From: Streptomyces spinosus
GTDB lineage: Bacteria > Actinomycetota > Actinomycetes > Streptomycetales > Streptomycetaceae
Assembly (NCBI RefSeq): GCF_020400655.1
Contig: NZ_JAINRC010000004.1
Span: 366,664-430,663 of the forward strand
Direction: 5' to 3'
Length of the DNA stretch: 64,000 nt
The position numbers and the translations under genes were made by a program. Under the pieces are notes generated by a model. That model was not told where the DNA came from and searched no databases. It was given only the letters and a program-made list of their open reading frames with translations. Below, in pieces: positions 26,327 to 34,690 of this stretch (positions are counted from its first letter, which is position 1; each line of letters starts with the position of its first letter).

Positions 26327-26345
26327 TGAGGCAAACCTAACCTTA
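26327..26345 (-). promoter_or_regulatory. DmdR1/IdeR-type iron box upstream of bfd
   Basis: On the minus strand the 19-mer TAAGGTTAGGTTTGCCTCA matches 14 of 19 positions of the IdeR/DmdR consensus TTAGGTTAGGCTAACCTAA, with the left half nearly perfect. Its position just before the bfd gene fits iron-dependent repression. Confidence 0.75.
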
Positions 26346-26443
26346 CCTACCTCCCGGCGCCCGCGAAAGCGGCAGGGGCGCGGATCGGATGTGATCCGCG
26401 CCCCAGGACTCCGCGTCACCAGGCGGTCGCTACCCGGTCCGGG

Positions 26444-27796
26444 TCACTGGTCCCGGTACATCTCGGCCACCAGGAACGCCAGGTCCAGCGACTGGCTGCG
26501 GTTCAGCCGGGGGTCGCAGGCCGTCTCGTAGCGCTGGTGCAGGTCGTCCACGAAGATCTCGTCGCCGCCGCCCACGCACTCGGTGACGTCGTCGCCGGTC
26601 AGCTCCACGTGGATGCCGCCCGGGTGGGTGCCGAGCGCCTTGTGGACCTCGAAGAAGCCCTTGACCTCGTCGAGCACGTCGTCGAAGCGGCGGGTCTTGT
26701 GCCCGGAGGCCGCCTCGAAGGTGTTGCCGTGCATCGGGTCGGTCACCCAGGCCACCGTCGCGCCGGACGCCGTGACCTTCTCGACCAGCTCGGGGAGCTT
26801 GTCGCGGATCTGCCCGGCACCCATGCGGACGATGAACGTCAGCCGGCCCGGCTCCCGCTCGGGGTCGAGGCGGTCGATGTACCGCAGCGCCTCCTCGGCC
26901 GTGGTGGACGGGCCGAGCTTGATGCCGATCGGGTTGCGGATCCGCGAGGCGAACTCGATGTGCGCGTGGTCCAGCTGACGGGTGCGCTCGCCGATCCACA
27001 CCATGTGCGCCGAGACGTCGTACAGCTTGCCCGTGCGGGAGTCGACCCGGGTCAGGGCGGACTCGTAGTCGAGCAGCAGCGCCTCGTGCGAGGAGTAGAA
27101 CTCGACGGTCTTGAACTCCTCCGGGTCGGTGCCGCAGGCCCGCATGAAGTTCAGGGCGCTGTCGATCTCGCGCGCGAGCTGCTCGTAGCGCTGGCCCGAC
27201 GGCGAGGTCCGCACGAAGTCCTGGTTCCAGGCGTGCACCTGGCGCAGGTCGGCGTAGCCGCCGGTGGTGAAGGCGCGCACCAGGTTCAGCGTGGAGGCCG
27301 ACGCGTGGTACATGCGCTTCAGCCGCTCCGGGTCCGGGATGCGGCTGGCCTCGGTGAAGTCGAAGCCGTTGACGGAGTCGCCCCGGTACACCGGGAGCGT
27401 CACGCCGTCGCGGGTCTCGGTCGGCTTGGAGCGGGGCTTGGAGTACTGGCCCGCGATCCGGCCGACCTTGACCACCGGCACGGAGGCCGCGTAGGTGAGG
27501 ACGGCACCCATCTGGAGCAGCGTCTTGAGCTTGTTGCGGATGTGGTCGGCGGACACCGCGTCGAAGGCCTCGGCGCAGTCGCCGCCCTGGAGGAGGAACG
27601 CCTCTCCCTTGGCGACGGCCGCCATCCGGGCGCGCAGCTGGTCGCACTCGCCCGCGAAGACGAGCGGCGGATACGACTCGAGGTCCGCGATCACTGCGCG
27701 CAGAGCCTCGGGGTCGGGGTACTCGGGCTGCTGCGCCGCGGGCAGGTCTCGCCAGGTGTTGCCAGCGCTCGGGCTGGTCTTAGCGTTCACGGTCAC
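26444..27796 (-). CDS. aroH: Type II 3-deoxy-7-phosphoheptulonate synthase (DAHP synthase)
   Basis: 450 residues, full length for the plant-like class II enzyme. The metal-binding Cys is in FLLQGGDCAEAF (about residue 85). VGRIAGQYSKPRS, the KTVEFYSSHEALLLDYE stretch and the C-terminal WVTDPMHGNT are typical. It condenses phosphoenolpyruvate and erythrose 4-phosphate, the first step of aromatic amino-acid synthesis. The GTG was chosen because TAATGT lies 7 nt before it (leaderless). The next GTG, two codons on, is possible. It diverges from the trp leader and trpEG, so two aromatic-pathway units share one promoter region. Confidence 0.96.
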   Translation of the reverse strand: MTVNAKTSPSAGNTWRDLPAAQQPEYPDPEALRAVIADLESYPPLVFAGECDQLRARMAAVAKGEAFLLQGGDCAEAFDAVSADHIRNKLKTLLQMGAVLTYAASVPVVKVGRIAGQYSKPRSKPTETRDGVTLPVYRGDSVNGFDFTEASRIPDPERLKRMYHASASTLNLVRAFTTGGYADLRQVHAWNQDFVRTSPSGQRYEQLAREIDSALNFMRACGTDPEEFKTVEFYSSHEALLLDYESALTRVDSRTGKLYDVSAHMVWIGERTRQLDHAHIEFASRIRNPIGIKLGPSTTAEEALRYIDRLDPEREPGRLTFIVRMGAGQIRDKLPELVEKVTASGATVAWVTDPMHGNTFEAASGHKTRRFDDVLDEVKGFFEVHKALGTHPGGIHVELTGDDVTECVGGGDEIFVDDLHQRYETACDPRLNRSQSLDLAFLVAEMYRDQ

Positions 27797-27893
27797 GAAC
27801 CCAACATTACGGGGTGCCGTCGCGGGCTCCCCGCCGGTGCTCAGCTGATGAGACACCGCGTACACAGTGCGGACATGCGGTAAGGTGCGTCGC

Positions 27894-27950
27894 ATGTTCG
27901 CGCTTTCGACCCAGAACTGGTGGTGGACCGCTCATCCGGCGGCCCACTGA
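27894..27950 (+). CDS. trpL: Tryptophan leader peptide
   Basis: An 18-codon ORF encodes MFALSTQNWWWTAHPAAH, with three consecutive Trp codons. It is followed by an attenuator hairpin and the anthranilate synthase gene. The hexamer TAAGGT (27881-27886) puts transcription start at or next to the ATG, so the leader message would be leaderless. Ribosome stalling at the Trp codons under starvation should let transcription read through. A trp attenuator upstream of a fused anthranilate synthase has been described in Streptomyces venezuelae. Confidence 0.93.
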   Translation: MFALSTQNWWWTAHPAAH

Positions 27951-27971
27951 CTGCGCGTACGCAAGACTTCG

Positions 27972-27998
27972 CGAAGGCCGCCCGAGGGGCGGCCTTCG
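27972..27998 (+). terminator. trp attenuator hairpin
   Basis: A perfect 12-bp stem, CGAAGGCCGCCC-GAG-GGGCGGCCTTCG, begins 21 bp after the leader peptide stop and ends 52 bp before trpEG. It is the terminator arm of the attenuator. The competing antiterminator should involve the region around 27955-27975. Confidence 0.88.
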
Positions 27999-28050
27999 GC
28001 GTGTCCGGGGTCGTTCCTCTCCGTCAGACGACTCAGAAGGAGCCCGACCC

Positions 28051-29922
28051 GTGGACCTCATGGACCTGCTGTCCGATCCCCGCCCCTTCGCCCTGCTCCG
28101 CCGCCGCACCCCGGGCCGTGACGAGGACCTGGTGGAGGTGCTGCTCGGCCCGGTGAGCGGCCGGGACCGGCTCGCCGACCTGCCCGACGAGGGTCTCGCC
28201 CTGATTCCGTTCCGGCAGATCCGCGAGCGCGGCTTCGACGTCCGCGACGACGGCACCCCGCTGCTGGTGCTCACCCCGCAGGAGACGCACACGCTGCCGC
28301 TGGACCAGGCCCTCCGCCGGCTCCCCGCGCACGAGGTGCGGGTCGAGGGCGGCGGCTTCGACGTGAGCGACGAGGAGTACGCGGAGACCGTCGGGCGGGT
28401 GCTGCGCGAGGAGATCGGCCGGGGCGAGGGCGCGAACTTCGTGATCCGGCGCACCTACGAGGGCGGGATCCCCGGCTTCGGCCGCGCCGACGCGCTCGCG
28501 CTGTTCCGGCGGCTGCTGGAGGGCGAGCGGGGCGCGTACTGGACGTTCGTGGTGCACACCGGGGACCGGACGCTGGTGGGGGCGAGTCCGGAGGTGCACG
28601 TCCGCATGAGCGGCGGGACCGTCGTGATGAACCCGATCAGCGGGACCTACCGCTACCCGCCCGAGGGCCCGACCCCCGAGCACCTGCTCGGCTTCCTCGC
28701 CGACGGCAAGGAGATCGAGGAGCTGTCGATGGTCGTCGACGAGGAGCTCAAGATGATGTGCACCGTCGGCGACCGGGGCGGGGTCGTCGTCGGCCCGCGG
28801 CTGAAGGAGATGGCCCACCTCGCGCACACCGAGTACGAGCTGCGCGGGAAGTCCTCGCTGGACGTGCGGGAGGTGCTGCGGGAGACCATGTTCGCGGCGA
28901 CGGTGACCGGGTCGCCGGTGCAGAACGCGTGCCGGGTGATCGAGCGGTACGAGCCCCTCGGGCGGGACGGCGTGGCACGCGGGTACTACGCCGGGGCGCT
29001 CGCCCTGCTCGGGCGGGACTCCGGGGGCACGCAGACCCTGGACTCCCCCATCCTGATCCGCACCGCCGACATCTCCGCCGGCGGCCGGCTGCGTGTCGCG
29101 GTGGGGGCGACGCTGGTGCGCGGCTCCGACCCGGCCGGCGAGGTCGCCGAGACCCACGCGAAGGCGGCGGGGGTGCTGGCCGCCCTCGGGGTACGGCCGT
29201 CCCGGCCGCGGGCGGAGCGGGAGCGGCCCCGGCTGGCCGACGACCCCCGGGTGCGGGCCGCGCTGGACGGGCGCCGGGCCGGGCTCGCGCCGTTCTGGCT
29301 GCGGATGCAGGAGCGCGCGCCGGAGCCGGCCGGCCACGCGCTGGTCGTCGACGGCGAGGACACCTTCACGGCGATGCTGGCGCACGTGCTGCGCTCGGGC
29401 GGCCTGGAGGTGACGGTACGGCGCTACGACGAGCCGGGGCTGCGGGCGGACGTCCTCGCGCACGAGGGGCCGGTGGTGCTGGGCCCCGGACCGGGCGACC
29501 CGCGTGACGGGGCCGACCCGAAGATGCGGTTCCTGCGGGAGCTCGCGGCCACCGTGGTCCGCGAGCACCGGCACGGGGTGCTGGGCGTCTGCCTGGGGCA
29601 CGAGCTGCTCGCGGCCGAGCTGGGCCTGGACCTGGTCCGCAAGGAGGTGCCGTACCAGGGGGCGCAGACGCGGATCGACCTGTTCGGGCGGCCGGAGACG
29701 GTCGGCTTCTACAACAGCTTCACGGCGCGCTGCGACGACGAGGCGGCCCGCGAACTGGCCGCGCACGGCGTCGAGGTGAGCCGCGCGGCCAACGGCGAGG
29801 TGCACGCGCTGCGGGGCCCCGGCTTCGCGGGCGTGCAGTTCCACCCCGAGTCGGTGCTGACCCTGAACGGCACGGCGGTCGTACGGGAGCTGATCGGGCG
29901 GCTGCGCCGCACGACCGTGTAG
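28051..29922 (+). CDS. trpE: Fused anthranilate synthase, TrpE and TrpG domains
   Basis: 623 residues. The chorismate-binding TrpE domain spans about 1-395 (MNPISGTYRYP, EELKMMCTVGDRGG, GSPVQNACRVIERYE). A linker leads to the glutamine amidotransferase domain (about 425-620), with nucleophile Cys in GVCLGHELLA and His in FHPESVLT. Fusion makes one polypeptide that uses glutamine to turn chorismate into anthranilate. Such fused TrpEG forms occur in Streptomyces and in phenazine clusters (PhzE), but the trp leader and core context favour tryptophan synthesis. AAGGAG precedes the GTG; an ATG nine bp later is a lesser option. Confidence 0.95.
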   Translation: MDLMDLLSDPRPFALLRRRTPGRDEDLVEVLLGPVSGRDRLADLPDEGLALIPFRQIRERGFDVRDDGTPLLVLTPQETHTLPLDQALRRLPAHEVRVEGGGFDVSDEEYAETVGRVLREEIGRGEGANFVIRRTYEGGIPGFGRADALALFRRLLEGERGAYWTFVVHTGDRTLVGASPEVHVRMSGGTVVMNPISGTYRYPPEGPTPEHLLGFLADGKEIEELSMVVDEELKMMCTVGDRGGVVVGPRLKEMAHLAHTEYELRGKSSLDVREVLRETMFAATVTGSPVQNACRVIERYEPLGRDGVARGYYAGALALLGRDSGGTQTLDSPILIRTADISAGGRLRVAVGATLVRGSDPAGEVAETHAKAAGVLAALGVRPSRPRAERERPRLADDPRVRAALDGRRAGLAPFWLRMQERAPEPAGHALVVDGEDTFTAMLAHVLRSGGLEVTVRRYDEPGLRADVLAHEGPVVLGPGPGDPRDGADPKMRFLRELAATVVREHRHGVLGVCLGHELLAAELGLDLVRKEVPYQGAQTRIDLFGRPETVGFYNSFTARCDDEAARELAAHGVEVSRAANGEVHALRGPGFAGVQFHPESVLTLNGTAVVRELIGRLRRTTV

Positions 29923-29938
29923 CCGCGCAGGGCCGCCT

Positions 29939-30967
29939 TCAGCCGAAGAACACCCCGATCTCCCGGTACAGCCCCGGGTCCACCGTCTTCAGCCGGGCCG
30001 TCGCCTCGGCCAGGGGGACGCGGACGATGTCGGTGGCGCGCAGGGCGACCATCGTGCCGAAGTCGCCGTCGTGGACGCAGTCGATGGCGTGCAGACCGAA
30101 GCGGGTGGCGAGCCAGCGGTCGAAGGCGCTCGGGGTGCCGCCGCGCTGGACGTGTCCGAGGACCGTGGTGCGGGCCTCCTTCCCGGTGCGCTTCTCGATC
30201 TCCTTGGCGAGCCACTCGCCCACCCCGGACAGCCGGACGTGCCCGAAGGAGTCCAGCGACCGGTCCTTGAGCACCATGTCCCCGTCCTTCGGCACGGCGC
30301 CCTCGGCGACGACCACGATCGGCGCGTACGACGCCCGGAACCGGGAGGTCACCCAGTCGCAGACCTGCTCGATGTCGAAGCGCTGCTCGGGGATGAGGAT
30401 GACGTTGGCGCCGCCGGCCAGGCCGGAGTGCAGGGCGATCCACCCGGCGTGCCGGCCCATCACCTCCACCACCAGGACCCGCATGTGGGACTCGGCGGTG
30501 GTGTGCAGCCGGTCGATGGCCTCGGTGGCGATGTTGACGGCGGTGTCGAAGCCGAAGGTGTAGTCGGTGGCCGCCAGGTCGTTGTCTATCGTCTTGGGCA
30601 CCCCGACGCAGGGCACCCCGTACTCGCCGGACAGCCGCGCGGCGACGCCCAGGGTGTCCTCGCCGCCGATCACGACGAGGGCCTGGACGTCCAGCTTGGC
30701 CAGGTTGGCCTTGATCCGGCGGATGCCGTCGTCCGCCTTGAGGGGGTTGGTCCGCGAGGAGCCGAGGATGGTGCCGCCGCGGGGCAGGATGCCGCGCACC
30801 GCGGGGATGTCGAGACGGACGGTGTCGCCTTCGAGGGGACCCCGCCAGCCGTCCCGGAAGCCGACGAAGTCGTAGCCGTACTCCTGCACGCCCTTGCGGA
30901 CGATGCCCCGGATGACGGCGTTGAGCCCGGGGCAGTCGCCGCCTCCGGTCAGTACTCCGACCCGCAT
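29939..30967 (-). CDS. pfkA: 6-phosphofructokinase, residues of the pyrophosphate-dependent type
   Basis: 342 residues of the PfkA family. The N-terminal GVLTGGGDCPGLNAVIRG and PKTIDNDLAATDYTFGFDTA motifs and MGRHAGW are standard. Two positions that separate donor types read Asp104 (GGED, versus GGDG in ATP enzymes) and Lys125 (PKTIDND, versus PGTIDND). Both are the form associated with pyrophosphate-dependent enzymes such as that of Amycolatopsis. Streptomyces has several Pfk paralogues, and some are ATP-dependent, so the donor needs an assay. It acts in glycolysis on fructose 6-phosphate. It is convergent with trpE. Confidence 0.93.
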   Translation of the reverse strand: MRVGVLTGGGDCPGLNAVIRGIVRKGVQEYGYDFVGFRDGWRGPLEGDTVRLDIPAVRGILPRGGTILGSSRTNPLKADDGIRRIKANLAKLDVQALVVIGGEDTLGVAARLSGEYGVPCVGVPKTIDNDLAATDYTFGFDTAVNIATEAIDRLHTTAESHMRVLVVEVMGRHAGWIALHSGLAGGANVILIPEQRFDIEQVCDWVTSRFRASYAPIVVVAEGAVPKDGDMVLKDRSLDSFGHVRLSGVGEWLAKEIEKRTGKEARTTVLGHVQRGGTPSAFDRWLATRFGLHAIDCVHDGDFGTMVALRATDIVRVPLAEATARLKTVDPGLYREIGVFFG

Positions 30968-31086
30968 GGAAATGTCCCTTCGCAGCGGTTCCCTGACACC
31001 CGGTCACGCTAATGGTGATTCAGGTCACACCGGGAGGGGCGGGAAGGGTGATTCCGATGCACGGCCGGAAGCGGACCGCGCCGGTC

Positions 31087-31761
31087 CTACTCCTCGTCGA
31101 GGCCGCGTTCGATCGCGTACCGCACCAGCTCCACCCGGTTGTGCAGCTGGAGCTTGCCGAGGGTGTTCTGCACGTGGTTCTGCACCGTGCGGTGGGAGAT
31201 GACGAGGCGTTCGGCGATCTGCTTGTAGCTCAGGCCCTTCGCCACCAGCCGCAGCACCTCCGTCTCCCGGTCCGTCAGCCGGGGCGCGCCCGGCTCGTCG
31301 GCGTCCGGCGCGGGCGCGGGCTCGGCGGCCAGCCGCCGGTACTCGCCGAGGACCAGACCGGCGAGGCCCGGCGTGAACACCGGGTCGCCGACGGCGGTGC
31401 GGCGCACCGCGTCCAGCAGTTCCGCGGTGGAGGCCGACTTCAGCAGATAGCCGGTCGCGCCGGACTTCACGGCCTCCAGCACGTCCGCGTGCTCGCCGCT
31501 CGCCGACAGGACGAGGACGCGCAACGCCGGGTTGTGGCCGACGAGTTCCTTGCACACCTGGACGCCGGGCTTGGCGGGCAGGTTGAGGTCCAGCACGAGG
31601 ACGTCCGGGGCGGCGGCCTTGGCGCGGCGGACCGCCTGCTCGCCGTCGCCGGCGGTGGCGACCACCTCGAAGCCGGACTCGGCCAGGTCACGGGCGACCG
31701 CGTCACGCCACATCGGGTGGTCGTCCACCACCATGACCTTGATCGGGTCCTGCTGTGTCAT
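31087..31761 (-). CDS. macR: LuxR-family response regulator MacR
   Basis: 224 residues. The receiver domain (1-125) has acidic Asp13/Asp14, phospho-acceptor Asp58 in LVLDLNLP and Lys in YLLKSAS. The LuxR-type helix-turn-helix is near 160-220 (LTDRETEVLRLVAKGLSYKQIAERL, in pieces). The start overlaps the stop of the kinase gene by 4 bp. Gene order and neighbours match the MacRS system reported in S. coelicolor (SCO2120/2121), a regulator of membrane-protein genes and morphology. A perfect MacR-type box lies at 11321-11338 of this window. Confidence 0.9.
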   Translation of the reverse strand: MTQQDPIKVMVVDDHPMWRDAVARDLAESGFEVVATAGDGEQAVRRAKAAAPDVLVLDLNLPAKPGVQVCKELVGHNPALRVLVLSASGEHADVLEAVKSGATGYLLKSASTAELLDAVRRTAVGDPVFTPGLAGLVLGEYRRLAAEPAPAPDADEPGAPRLTDRETEVLRLVAKGLSYKQIAERLVISHRTVQNHVQNTLGKLQLHNRVELVRYAIERGLDEE

Positions 31762-32993
31762 CGCTGCTCCGCCTTCTTCCCCCGCGCCCGCACGGCGCCC
31801 TTCGGTACCTTCAGTTCCACTTCCGTGCCCTGTCCGGGCACGGAGACGATCTCGGCGCTGCCGCCGAGGTCGCGCAGCCGCCCCCGGATCGACTGCGCCA
31901 CCCCGAGCCGGCCCTCGCCCTCGGCCTGGGCCAGCCGGCCCTCGGGGATGCCGGGGCCGTCGTCCCGGACGGTGACGACGATCTCGTCCGGCTCGTCCTC
32001 CACCAGGATCCAGGCCTTGGCGTCCGCCCCCGCGTGCAGGCGCACGTTGTCCAGGGCGGCCCCGACCGCGGCGGCCACCTCGCGCGCCGCGGCCGACGGC
32101 AGCGGCACCGGGGCGCCGGGCTCGGCGAGGCTGACCCGGGCGCACGCGTACCGGGCGAGCAGGGAGCGCAGGTCGACCGGGCCGGCCGGGCCGTCCTCGT
32201 CGGGCTCCTCCACCGCGCGGACCACGGCCCCGGCCGCCAGGTCCTCCGAGACCCGGGACACCGGGACCAGGCCGCCCGACACCAGCGTGCGCAGGGCCAC
32301 CTCCTGCTCCCCGGCCAGCCGGCCCAGTTCCGCCGCCTCGCCGCCGAGGGCCGCGCCCCGGCGCTTCACCATCGCCAGCACCTGGAGCACGCCGTCGTGG
32401 ATGTCGCGGGCCAGCCGCTCCCGCTCGCGGGTGGCGGCCTCGATCTCCAGTGCGCGGGCCAGGGTGCGCTCGGAGGCGCGGGCCACCTCCACCACGTAGC
32501 CGATGGCGATGGAGGCCACCCAGACGAGGATCACGTTGTGCACGGTGTCCCGGGCCGGCCGGCCGCGCTCGACCAGGTTGACGGCGGCCACGGCCGTGGA
32601 GGCGACGGCCGCCCAGCGCCAGCCGCCCTTGAGGGCGAAGGCCAGCACCGCGCCCGCCGTCCATATCGACGGCAGGGTGGGGCCGCCGCCCGCGATCCGC
32701 TCGTGGTTGTCGGCGACCGGGGTGAGCAGGATGCCGACGAGGGCGACGGTCAGGTCGGCGGCCAGGAAGCGCCGGGTGCAGCTCGCCGCGCTCGCCACCC
32801 TGGGGAGGGTGGCGAGGGTCCACACGGCCAGGACGGCGTAGTAGGCGACGGCGACCCAGGGCCGCACGAAGTGGTCGTACGCGGTGGCGCACAGGCCGAT
32901 CGCGTACAGCATGGTCAGGACGCGGTAGCCGGCGAGCGCGCGCCACAGCGGCAGCTCGACCGACATGCGCATGACGCGTTCACGCTTGGGCAT
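31758..32993 (-). CDS. macS: Sensor histidine kinase MacS
   Basis: 411 residues. About five to six N-terminal membrane segments (1-175) form the sensor part. The HisKA_3-type dimerisation helix contains the phospho-acceptor His in RLARDIHDGVLQVL (about 198). The ATPase domain carries DNVRLHA (N-box) and DDGPGIPEG (G1). It is cotranscribed with macR, its partner. MacS belongs to the NarL/LuxR-type kinases with integral sensor domains. The stimulus is unknown, but known MacR targets suggest envelope conditions. Confidence 0.9.
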   Translation of the reverse strand: MPKRERVMRMSVELPLWRALAGYRVLTMLYAIGLCATAYDHFVRPWVAVAYYAVLAVWTLATLPRVASAASCTRRFLAADLTVALVGILLTPVADNHERIAGGGPTLPSIWTAGAVLAFALKGGWRWAAVASTAVAAVNLVERGRPARDTVHNVILVWVASIAIGYVVEVARASERTLARALEIEAATRERERLARDIHDGVLQVLAMVKRRGAALGGEAAELGRLAGEQEVALRTLVSGGLVPVSRVSEDLAAGAVVRAVEEPDEDGPAGPVDLRSLLARYACARVSLAEPGAPVPLPSAAAREVAAAVGAALDNVRLHAGADAKAWILVEDEPDEIVVTVRDDGPGIPEGRLAQAEGEGRLGVAQSIRGRLRDLGGSAEIVSVPGQGTEVELKVPKGAVRARGKKAEQR

Positions 32994-33031
32994 GTCCCCC
33001 GGTCCCCCTCCGGTTCCCCCTCGTGCCCTGT

Positions 33032-33808
33032 CTAGGACCCGGCCTGCTCCTCGCCGGCCTGCTCCGCCTCCTTGGCGGCCCTCGCCGCCTTCTCGGCCTT
33101 CTCCGCTTCCCTGGCGGCCTTCGCCGCCTCCGCGATCTGCCGCTTGGCGGCGGTCGCGTAGACGTCGACGTACTCCTGGCCGGAGAGCTTCATGATCTCG
33201 TACATGACCTCGTCGGTCAGCGCGCGCAGCACGAACCGGTCGTGCTCCATGCCCTGGTACCGGCTGAAGTCCATGGGCTTGCCTATGCGGATGCCCGGCC
33301 GCATCAGCTTCGGCACGACCTGCCCGGGCGGCTGGATCTTCTCCGTGTCGATCATGGCCACGGGGATGACCGGCGCGCCGGTGGCGAGGGCCACGCGCGC
33401 GAGGCCGCCCGGCTTGCCCCGGTACAGCCGTCCGTCGGGCGAGCGGGTGCCCTCCGGGTAGATGCCGAACAGCTCGCCCCGCTCCAGCACCTCTATGCCG
33501 CTCTTGATCGCCGCCTCACCGGCGCCGCGCGCCCCGGAACGGTCCACCGGGAGCTGGCCGACGCCCTTGAAGAAGGCGGCGGTGAGCCGGCCCTTCACAC
33601 CCGGGGTGGTGAAGTACTCCGCCTTGGCGATGAAGGTGACCTTGCGGTCCAGCATCACCGGCAGGAAGAACGAGTCCGAGAAGGACAGGTGGTTACTGGC
33701 CAGGATGGCCGGGCCCGTGGCCGGAATGTTCTCCAGGCCCTCCACCCATGGCCTGAAGGCGACCTTCAGCGGCCCTCCGATGGCGACCTTCATCGCGCCG
33801 TACAACAC
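33032..33808 (-). CDS. 1-acylglycerol-3-phosphate acyltransferase (PlsC family)
   Basis: 258 residues. The acyltransferase H-x4-D motif reads NHLSFSD (about 45), followed by the glycerophosphate-binding EGTRSPDG stretch (about 125) and a third block, PVIPVAMID. A long Ala/Lys/Glu-rich C-terminal coiled region (about 220-258) is an addition to the usual core. The GTG start has AGGAGG at 7 nt; a downstream ATG (33790) would cut off residues conserved in the family. It acylates lysophosphatidate in membrane lipid synthesis. It corresponds by place to M. tuberculosis Rv2182c. Confidence 0.9.
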   Translation of the reverse strand: MLYGAMKVAIGGPLKVAFRPWVEGLENIPATGPAILASNHLSFSDSFFLPVMLDRKVTFIAKAEYFTTPGVKGRLTAAFFKGVGQLPVDRSGARGAGEAAIKSGIEVLERGELFGIYPEGTRSPDGRLYRGKPGGLARVALATGAPVIPVAMIDTEKIQPPGQVVPKLMRPGIRIGKPMDFSRYQGMEHDRFVLRALTDEVMYEIMKLSGQEYVDVYATAAKRQIAEAAKAAREAEKAEKAARAAKEAEQAGEEQAGS

Positions 33809-33910
33809 CCGTATGCCTCCTGGTTTCTCCGAACAGACCTTAACCCGCGGGACCGTCAATGAGCCCGACGACCCTGGTCGGTGTCGGTGCGGTCGCGTAC
33901 GGTGAAGCAC

Positions 33911-34690
33911 ATGCCAGTTCTCCCCGGAGCCGAGCCGTACCGCCACGAGGGCGGTGAGGTGGGGGTTCTCCTCTGCCACGGCTTCACCGGCTCGCCCCAG
34001 TCGCTGCGCCCCTGGGCGGAGCACCACGCGGCCCACGGCCTGACCGTCTCCCTGCCCCTGCTGCCCGGCCACGGCACCCGCTGGGAGGACATGCAGCTCA
34101 CCACCTGGCAGGACTGGTACGCGCAGGTGGACCGCGAACTGCGGCTGCTCGCCGAGCGCTGCTCCCGGGTGTTCGTCGCGGGCCTGTCGATGGGCGGGGC
34201 GCTGGCCCTGAGGCTCGCGGCCCGGCACGGCGGGCGGGTCGCGGGCACGGTGGTCGTCAACCCGGCCAACAAGGTGCACGGCCTGTCGGCGTACGCCCTT
34301 CCGGTGGCCCGGCACCTGGTGCGCACGACCAAGGGCATCGCCAGCGACATCGCGAAGGAGGGCGCGGCCGAGCTGGGCTACGACCGGGTGCCGCTGCACG
34401 CGGCGCACTCGCTGCGGATGTTCCTGCGCCGGCTGGACGGCGAGCTGCCCCAGGTCACCCAGCCGTTGCTGCTGCTGCGCAGCGCCCGGGACCACGTCGT
34501 CCCGGCGGCCGACTCGGCCCGGGTGCTGAGCCGGGTGTCGGCCACGGACGTCACGGAGATCGTGCTGGAACACAGTTACCACGTCGCGACGTTGGACAAG
34601 GACGCGGACCGGATCTTCGAGGAGAGCCTCGCCTTCATCGGCCGGCTCGCACCCGGTGTCGGCAAGGAAGGGACGGCCGCAGTTGGCTGA
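33911..34690 (+). CDS. Alpha/beta hydrolase (esterase or lipase family)
   Basis: 259 residues. The GLSMGG nucleophile elbow places the catalytic Ser at 93. The Asp is near ARDHVVPA and the His near HSYHVATLD, in the right order. HGFTGSPQS after the first strand gives the oxyanion site, and no signal peptide is seen. It resembles carboxylesterases and monoglyceride lipases of the Est30 type. The ATG lies 8 nt after TACGGT (leaderless). It overlaps the next ORF by a few bases. Confidence 0.88.
   Translation: MPVLPGAEPYRHEGGEVGVLLCHGFTGSPQSLRPWAEHHAAHGLTVSLPLLPGHGTRWEDMQLTTWQDWYAQVDRELRLLAERCSRVFVAGLSMGGALALRLAARHGGRVAGTVVVNPANKVHGLSAYALPVARHLVRTTKGIASDIAKEGAAELGYDRVPLHAAHSLRMFLRRLDGELPQVTQPLLLLRSARDHVVPAADSARVLSRVSATDVTEIVLEHSYHVATLDKDADRIFEESLAFIGRLAPGVGKEGTAAVG

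Noticed and set aside
27814..28050. Longer N-terminus of the anthranilate synthase through the leader region
   Set aside because: The frame is open only because of GC bias; it would overlap the leader peptide and attenuator.
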